From Alphaproteobacteria bacterium (GTDB taxonomy: Bacteria; Pseudomonadota; Alphaproteobacteria; SMXP01): 10,719 nt of DNA. The DNA is taken from assembly GCA_021774995.1 (NCBI GenBank), contig JAJFIM010000238.1:1-10719 (forward strand), written 5' to 3'. The number at the start of each line of letters is the position of its first letter. Position 1 is the stretch's first letter. Positions 6,691 to 10,719 of this stretch are shown piece by piece. The notes beneath the pieces are model-generated. The model was given only the letters and a program-made list of their open reading frames with translations. It was not told the origin of the DNA and ran no database searches. The position numbers were made by a program, and so were the translations under genes.

Positions 6691-8583
6691 CTACTCCGCC
6701 GCCTGCACCGTGCCTTTGCGGAACCAGTTGAGGAACACCGGCGTTTTGGGGGGCTCAAGGCCGGTTTCTTCCTTGCAGCGGCTTTTAAGCTCTTCGATTG
6801 TGCCGCCGCGATTGAACAATTGAATTTCAGGCCTGTCCGCCGCCATTTTTTCACGCAAGGCCGTGGTTGCGGCCTCGTTGACGCTCACATCATCATTCAG
6901 GACAACGCCGTAGCGCTTGGCGCCCTCGACCGTGACCAGGCCGCGATCAACGTCCAGCGCAACTTTTTCGGCGGGCCGCGTCAGGGGGTCGCCCCAGCCG
7001 CCGCCGCCCCATGTGTCATAGTAAAGCAGATCGCCTTCTTCCACATGGATGTTGTCGCATTTGGCGGGCAGGATTTCCCGGCTGCCATCGTTCCGCACCA
7101 TGATTTTGGTGCCGCGCCCGCCGGGCTCGCCGCCGCTCACCCCCCAGGGGTAGGTCAGCCAGCGGTCGTCATGGATGGAAATATCACCCGTTTCCAGAAA
7201 GCGATAGGCGGTGCGAATGCCGTTGCCGCCGCGATTAAAGCCAGCGCCGCCGGTGTCGGCAATGGTTTCATAGCGCTCAATGCGAAGGGGAAAATAGGAT
7301 TCGATAAATTCATTGGGCACATTGGTAAAGCCCGGCCACATCGAATGTCCATCAGGTCCATCGCCCAAGGGTCGTCCGGGAACGCCGCCAAATCCAATTT
7401 GAAAAAGTTGATACCATTCCCCGTGGCGATCATGGCCGGAACACATCAGATGCGGACTGTCGGAAAAACCGGCGGCGCACAACAGATCAGGCGCCCCTTG
7501 GCCTAGCAGCGCGCCAATGAGATCAAAGATCCGGCCCAGCGCATGCGTCCGGCATGACAAAGCGGCCGGGCGTTTGGGTTTCAAAAGCGTGCCTTCGGGG
7601 ATGCGCACTTCCATCAGGTCGTAAAACCCGTCATTGAAAAGGATTTGCGGATCGAATGCCGAGATCATGTACGTCCCGACAAACATTTTGAACATTTCTT
7701 CATTGAGCAGAAAGTTCACCGAACCGATGGATTGCGGGTCCGTGCCTTCAAAGTCGAAGATCACTTTCTCGCCTTCGCGCCACATGGCGCAGGTCATTTT
7801 GTAAGGCCCCATGCCCATGCCGTCATCGCACAGATAGTCTTCAAAAGATTGCTTTTCTTCCGACACCATGGTGTTGATGAGGTGGCTCATGGCGCGTTTG
7901 TTGCGCTCAAGCAGTTCTTCCATCGCGGAAAAGAAAACGTCATCGCCAAAACGCTCCGACAGTTCGATGCAGCGGCGTTCGGCCATGGTGCACGAGGCGA
8001 TGATGGCGTGAAAGTCAGATTTGTTCCATTCCGGCACCCGCGTGTTGTTAAGCAGGATCGCCAGGATCTCTTCTTGCAGTTCGCCTTTTTTGTAAATTTT
8101 GGTGGGCGGCAGGGCGATGCCTTCTTCAAAAATTTGCCGCGCATCGGTGGGCAGCGAGCCCGGCACTTTGCCGCCGATATCGGTCATGTGGCCGAACATG
8201 CAGCCCCAGGCGATCAGGCGTCCATCCCGGAAGATCGGTTTGATGAGAAGCCAGTCATTGCAATGGCTCACCGCGCCGTTGCACGAATAGGGATCGTTGA
8301 TGAAAATAACATCGCCTTCTTCCAGCGTGCCGTGATAGCCCGCTTTGAAGCCGTGCAGGAAAGAGCCGAACTGACCGACCACCATTTTGCCTTCAGGGTT
8401 GGCGATCATCGGAAAGGCGTCGTGCTGTTCGCGAATGCCCGGCGACATAGCCGTGCGGAACAAAGTGACGTCCATTTCCTGGCGCGCGTTGCGCAAGGCG
8501 TTTTCAATGATGTCGAGCGTAATGGGATCGACGTCAACGCGTTTCAGCGGCGTCTTGTTGGTTTCTATAATTTGTGCAGGCAT
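6691..8583 (-). CDS. hyuB: hydantoinase B/oxoprolinase family protein (acetone carboxylase alpha-like)
   Basis: A 630-residue HyuB-family subunit, the partner of the ATP-dependent HyuA subunit. Landmarks in order: DPITLDIIENALRNARQEM (19-37), RTAMSPGIREQHDAF (43-57), GDVIFINDPY (90-99), GHMTDIGGKVPGS (131-143), RGGNGIRTAYRFL (451-463), PWGVSGGEPGGRG (479-491), DTWGGGGWGDPL (523-534) and the closing YGVVL (558-562). H107, D110 and H132 have the same spacing as the metal ligands I recall for acetone carboxylase alpha (His-x-x-Asp, then His 25 residues after the first), suggesting a bound metal. About 65 residues follow YGVVL, a somewhat long tail. Start: ATG with AGGGAG (8593-8598 on the complement) 9 bases upstream; that site overlaps the hyuA stop codon, so translation is probably coupled. 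The substrate could be a hydantoin, 5-oxoproline, a lactam or a ketone. Confidence 0.92.
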   Translation of the reverse strand: MPAQIIETNKTPLKRVDVDPITLDIIENALRNARQEMDVTLFRTAMSPGIREQHDAFPMIANPEGKMVVGQFGSFLHGFKAGYHGTLEEGDVIFINDPYSCNGAVSHCNDWLLIKPIFRDGRLIAWGCMFGHMTDIGGKVPGSLPTDARQIFEEGIALPPTKIYKKGELQEEILAILLNNTRVPEWNKSDFHAIIASCTMAERRCIELSERFGDDVFFSAMEELLERNKRAMSHLINTMVSEEKQSFEDYLCDDGMGMGPYKMTCAMWREGEKVIFDFEGTDPQSIGSVNFLLNEEMFKMFVGTYMISAFDPQILFNDGFYDLMEVRIPEGTLLKPKRPAALSCRTHALGRIFDLIGALLGQGAPDLLCAAGFSDSPHLMCSGHDRHGEWYQLFQIGFGGVPGRPLGDGPDGHSMWPGFTNVPNEFIESYFPLRIERYETIADTGGAGFNRGGNGIRTAYRFLETGDISIHDDRWLTYPWGVSGGEPGGRGTKIMVRNDGSREILPAKCDNIHVEEGDLLYYDTWGGGGWGDPLTRPAEKVALDVDRGLVTVEGAKRYGVVLNDDVSVNEAATTALREKMAADRPEIQLFNRGGTIEELKSRCKEETGLEPPKTPVFLNWFRKGTVQAAE

Positions 8584-8596
8584 TGGTCTCGTCTCC

Positions 8597-10660
8597 CTAA
8601 TTCATGTCCGTTGGGCGTATCAGGATGTTGCCAATGGCATCCACTTCGCCGGTATGACCCGGCAGGATCACGGTGGTTGAATCCATTTCCATAATCACGG
8701 CGGGGCCGGCGACTTTATTGCCCGCTTTGAGTTTTGAGCGATCATAAAGCTTGGCGCTGTGATCTTTTCCTTCATGATAGAGGGAGTGGTCACTGACAAA
8801 AGCGTCTGATGGATCTGAATCTGTTGCGGGGATTTTATTGGCCGCCACATTGGTTTCCGGCCCAAAAATAATAGCGCGTAAATTGACGACTTCTTTCTCC
8901 GCCGTCAGGGCGAAGGTAAAGAGTTGTTTGTGCAAGGCGTCAAACTTATCGCCTATGGTTTTGAAACCGTCGTTTCTCAGGTCTTCAAGACTGGTTTCTA
9001 AGGTGAGCGATAATCCTTGGCCCCGATAGCGCAGGTCAACCTGAAAGGTTTTGTCGGCGATCACTTGGTCTTTGTGGCCGCCCGCCTGCATGGCTTCCGT
9101 TGCCGTTTTTTCCAGCGCCTTCAATTCCTTTGTGACATCTTCAGGCGAGGTGTTGGCGAAGGTCCGGATGAAAGTTTTAGACGCTTCATCGCGGATGCGC
9201 GTCGTGGCGTCGCCATAGGCGCACAGAACGCCGGGGCCGGGGGGAATGATCACCGGCCAGGATTGCATCAGCGCGCCGATGGCGTTGGCGTGCAGCGGCC
9301 CCGCGCCGCCAAAGCCGATCAGGGCAAAGTCACGCGGATCATAGCCCTTTTCGATGGAGACGAGACGGCACGCGCCGAACATGTTTTCATTGACGATCTT
9401 GATAATGCCTTCCGCCGCATCTTTGAGCGACAGGCCGAGCGCGTCGGCTGTTTGTTGAACCGCTTTTTCAGCCATCTCCTTGCTGATCTGCATGTCGCCG
9501 CCAAGTTTTTGTTCGGCGGGTAAATAACCCAGAACCACATTGGCGTCGGTGACGGTCGGCGCTTCGCCGCCTTTCATATAAGCGGCCGGGCCAGGGTTGG
9601 CGCCGGCGCTTTCCGGACCGACGCGCAGGGCTTTGGTGAGATCAGGGACATGGGCAATGGAGCCGCCGCCGGCGCCCACCGTGCGCACGTCAACGGAAGA
9701 GGCGCGCACGGTGACGTCATGAACCGTCGTTTCGCGGCGGGTGAGGGCTTCGCCTTTTTCCACAAGGCAGACATCGGTTGACGTGCCGCCCATGTCAAAG
9801 GTGATAAGGTCTTTGTAACCGGCTTTGTCCGCAATCCACAGCGCGCCCGACACGCCGCCCGCGGGGCCGCTCATCAGCAAATTGACGGGATATTCGGCGG
9901 CCGCATCGGCGGTGGACAGGCCGCCGTCGGAGCGCAGGATGTCGAGGCTGGTTTCCCCAACGCGCTTGTTAATTTCCGCTTTAAGATTCGTGACATATGT
10001 TTCCACCCGGGGGCGCACATATGAGTTCGCCACGGTGGTGATGGTGCGTTCATATTCCTGCATTTCCGGAATGACGTCCGATGAGATCGAAACGGGGATG
10101 CCGGGAAGAACCTCTTCGGCGATTTCCTTAAGGCGTTTTTCGTGCGCCGGATTTGCAAAAGAATTGATGAGTGAAATTGTTAGCGCTTCGATGTTGCGAT
10201 CTTTGAGTTTGGCGATCTCCGCATAGGCTTTGTCTTCATCGATTGGCCGAACAACCTCGCCTTTGGCGCCCATGCGCTCGGGCACTTCCACGGTCAATTC
10301 CAGCGGCGCCAGATTGTCGGATTTATTGTAGAAAATCCAGCCGCCCAGACCGCCCGGAACGTAAGAGCGCGCGATTTGCAACACGTCGCGATAACCATCC
10401 GTTGTCACCAGGCCGACCTTGGCGCCTGTCCCGGTGAGGATGGTGTTGGTGGCGACCGTCGTGCCATGCATGACGCTGGTAATGTTCTGAGGATCGACGC
10501 CTGCGGTTGAGCAGACTTTTTCCAAACCGTTGAGCACGCCGACGGAGGAGTCTTCGGGTGTGGAGGGAACTTTTGCCGTATGAGTATTGCCGGTGGATTC
10601 GTCGATCAGCAGAAGATCCGTGAAGGTTCCTCCGACATCGACCCCTAGACGATATGACAT
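8597..10660 (-). CDS. hyuA: hydantoinase A/oxoprolinase family ATP-dependent subunit
   Basis: A 687-residue HyuA-family protein, which uses ATP to activate the amide or carbonyl substrate for ring opening or carboxylation together with HyuB in the cytoplasm. It has an actin-like ATPase core: GVDVGGTFTD (6-15) phosphate loop 1, MHGTTVATNTIL (64-75), GLVTTDGYRDVLQIAR (83-98), SGPAGGVSGA (264-273), FDMGGTSTDVCLV (288-300) phosphate loop 2, VGAGGGSIA (328-336), and IGFGGAGPLHANAIG (448-462). The C-terminal domain carries DLRYRGQGLSL (542-552) and GPAVIMEMDSTTVILPG (652-668), both typical. Length is normal. The start has AAGGGAAG (10668-10675 on the complement) 7 bases upstream. It is the first gene of an operon with hyuB 13 bases after its stop. 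No racemase, transporter, regulator or acetone carboxylase gamma subunit is visible here. Confidence 0.93.
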   Translation of the reverse strand: MSYRLGVDVGGTFTDLLLIDESTGNTHTAKVPSTPEDSSVGVLNGLEKVCSTAGVDPQNITSVMHGTTVATNTILTGTGAKVGLVTTDGYRDVLQIARSYVPGGLGGWIFYNKSDNLAPLELTVEVPERMGAKGEVVRPIDEDKAYAEIAKLKDRNIEALTISLINSFANPAHEKRLKEIAEEVLPGIPVSISSDVIPEMQEYERTITTVANSYVRPRVETYVTNLKAEINKRVGETSLDILRSDGGLSTADAAAEYPVNLLMSGPAGGVSGALWIADKAGYKDLITFDMGGTSTDVCLVEKGEALTRRETTVHDVTVRASSVDVRTVGAGGGSIAHVPDLTKALRVGPESAGANPGPAAYMKGGEAPTVTDANVVLGYLPAEQKLGGDMQISKEMAEKAVQQTADALGLSLKDAAEGIIKIVNENMFGACRLVSIEKGYDPRDFALIGFGGAGPLHANAIGALMQSWPVIIPPGPGVLCAYGDATTRIRDEASKTFIRTFANTSPEDVTKELKALEKTATEAMQAGGHKDQVIADKTFQVDLRYRGQGLSLTLETSLEDLRNDGFKTIGDKFDALHKQLFTFALTAEKEVVNLRAIIFGPETNVAANKIPATDSDPSDAFVSDHSLYHEGKDHSAKLYDRSKLKAGNKVAGPAVIMEMDSTTVILPGHTGEVDAIGNILIRPTDMN

Positions 10661-10719
10661 GTGATCGCTTCCCTTTAAGTGTCCAGTGTTTGCGCGGTCT
10701 GTGCAGCAACGAAACAGAT
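10661..10719 (-). promoter_or_regulatory. upstream region of the hyuA-hyuB operon (partial)
   Basis: The last 59 bases lie upstream of hyuA. The ribosome-binding site AAGGGAAG (10668-10675 on the complement) is clear. No convincing -35/-10 pair or operator was found in what remains, so the promoter probably lies beyond the window. Confidence 0.35.

Noticed and set aside
7645..8694. 349-residue open frame antisense to hyuB
   Set aside because: Low-complexity His/Phe/Arg-rich shadow frame; the opposite strand encodes a full-length recognised protein.
8597..10660. Several antisense or off-frame open frames of 60-170 residues within hyuA
   Set aside because: All overlap the strongly supported HyuA coding sequence and show no family motifs.

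Overview
The window is a moderately GC-rich bacterial chromosome segment, most likely from an alphaproteobacterium. This rests on two intergenic palindromic repeats of styles familiar from that class, on GC-rich codon use, and on the protein families seen. Genus cannot be fixed from the sequence alone. Coding density is high: eight genes, no rRNA, no convincing tRNA, no CRISPR array and no transposase. No gap without a gene exceeds 300 bases; the longest, 1681-1960, is densely palindromic.

Layout. (1) 1-1680, plus strand: the end of a surface-polysaccharide locus, with the C-terminal half of an O-antigen ligase/polymerase-type membrane protein (cut by the window edge) and a family 2 glycosyltransferase of the rhamnosyltransferase type. 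(2) 1677-1960: a composite palindromic repeat, then a possible sigma70-type promoter and a hairpin-rich leader. (3) 1961-3013, plus: an aldo/keto reductase with an intact catalytic tetrad. (4) 3064-4788, minus: a class I SAM-dependent methyltransferase followed by a UbiA-family membrane prenyltransferase resembling decaprenyl-phosphate phosphoribosyltransferase. (5) 4853-6550, plus: an unusual 565-residue protein made of two tandem alpha/beta-hydrolase folds. (6) 6585-6665: a second palindromic repeat between converging genes. (7) 6691-10660, minus: a hyuA-hyuB operon of the hydantoinase/oxoprolinase/acetone carboxylase superfamily, with a tight translationally coupled junction.

How the genes may work together. 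The ligase-like protein, the glycosyltransferase and perhaps the UbiA-type enzyme (which would make a polyprenyl-phosphate pentose donor) fit cell-surface glycan assembly; the UbiA link is inference. HyuA and HyuB should form one ATP-dependent enzyme complex acting on a cyclic amide or a ketone-like substrate; nothing in the window identifies the substrate. The methyltransferase, aldo/keto reductase and tandem hydrolase have no clear pathway partner here.

The most unusual item is the tandem hydrolase. Both halves keep the fold landmarks at a constant offset of about 291 residues, but the serine nucleophile position reads His in the first half and Glu in the second, and the second half also lacks an evident catalytic His.
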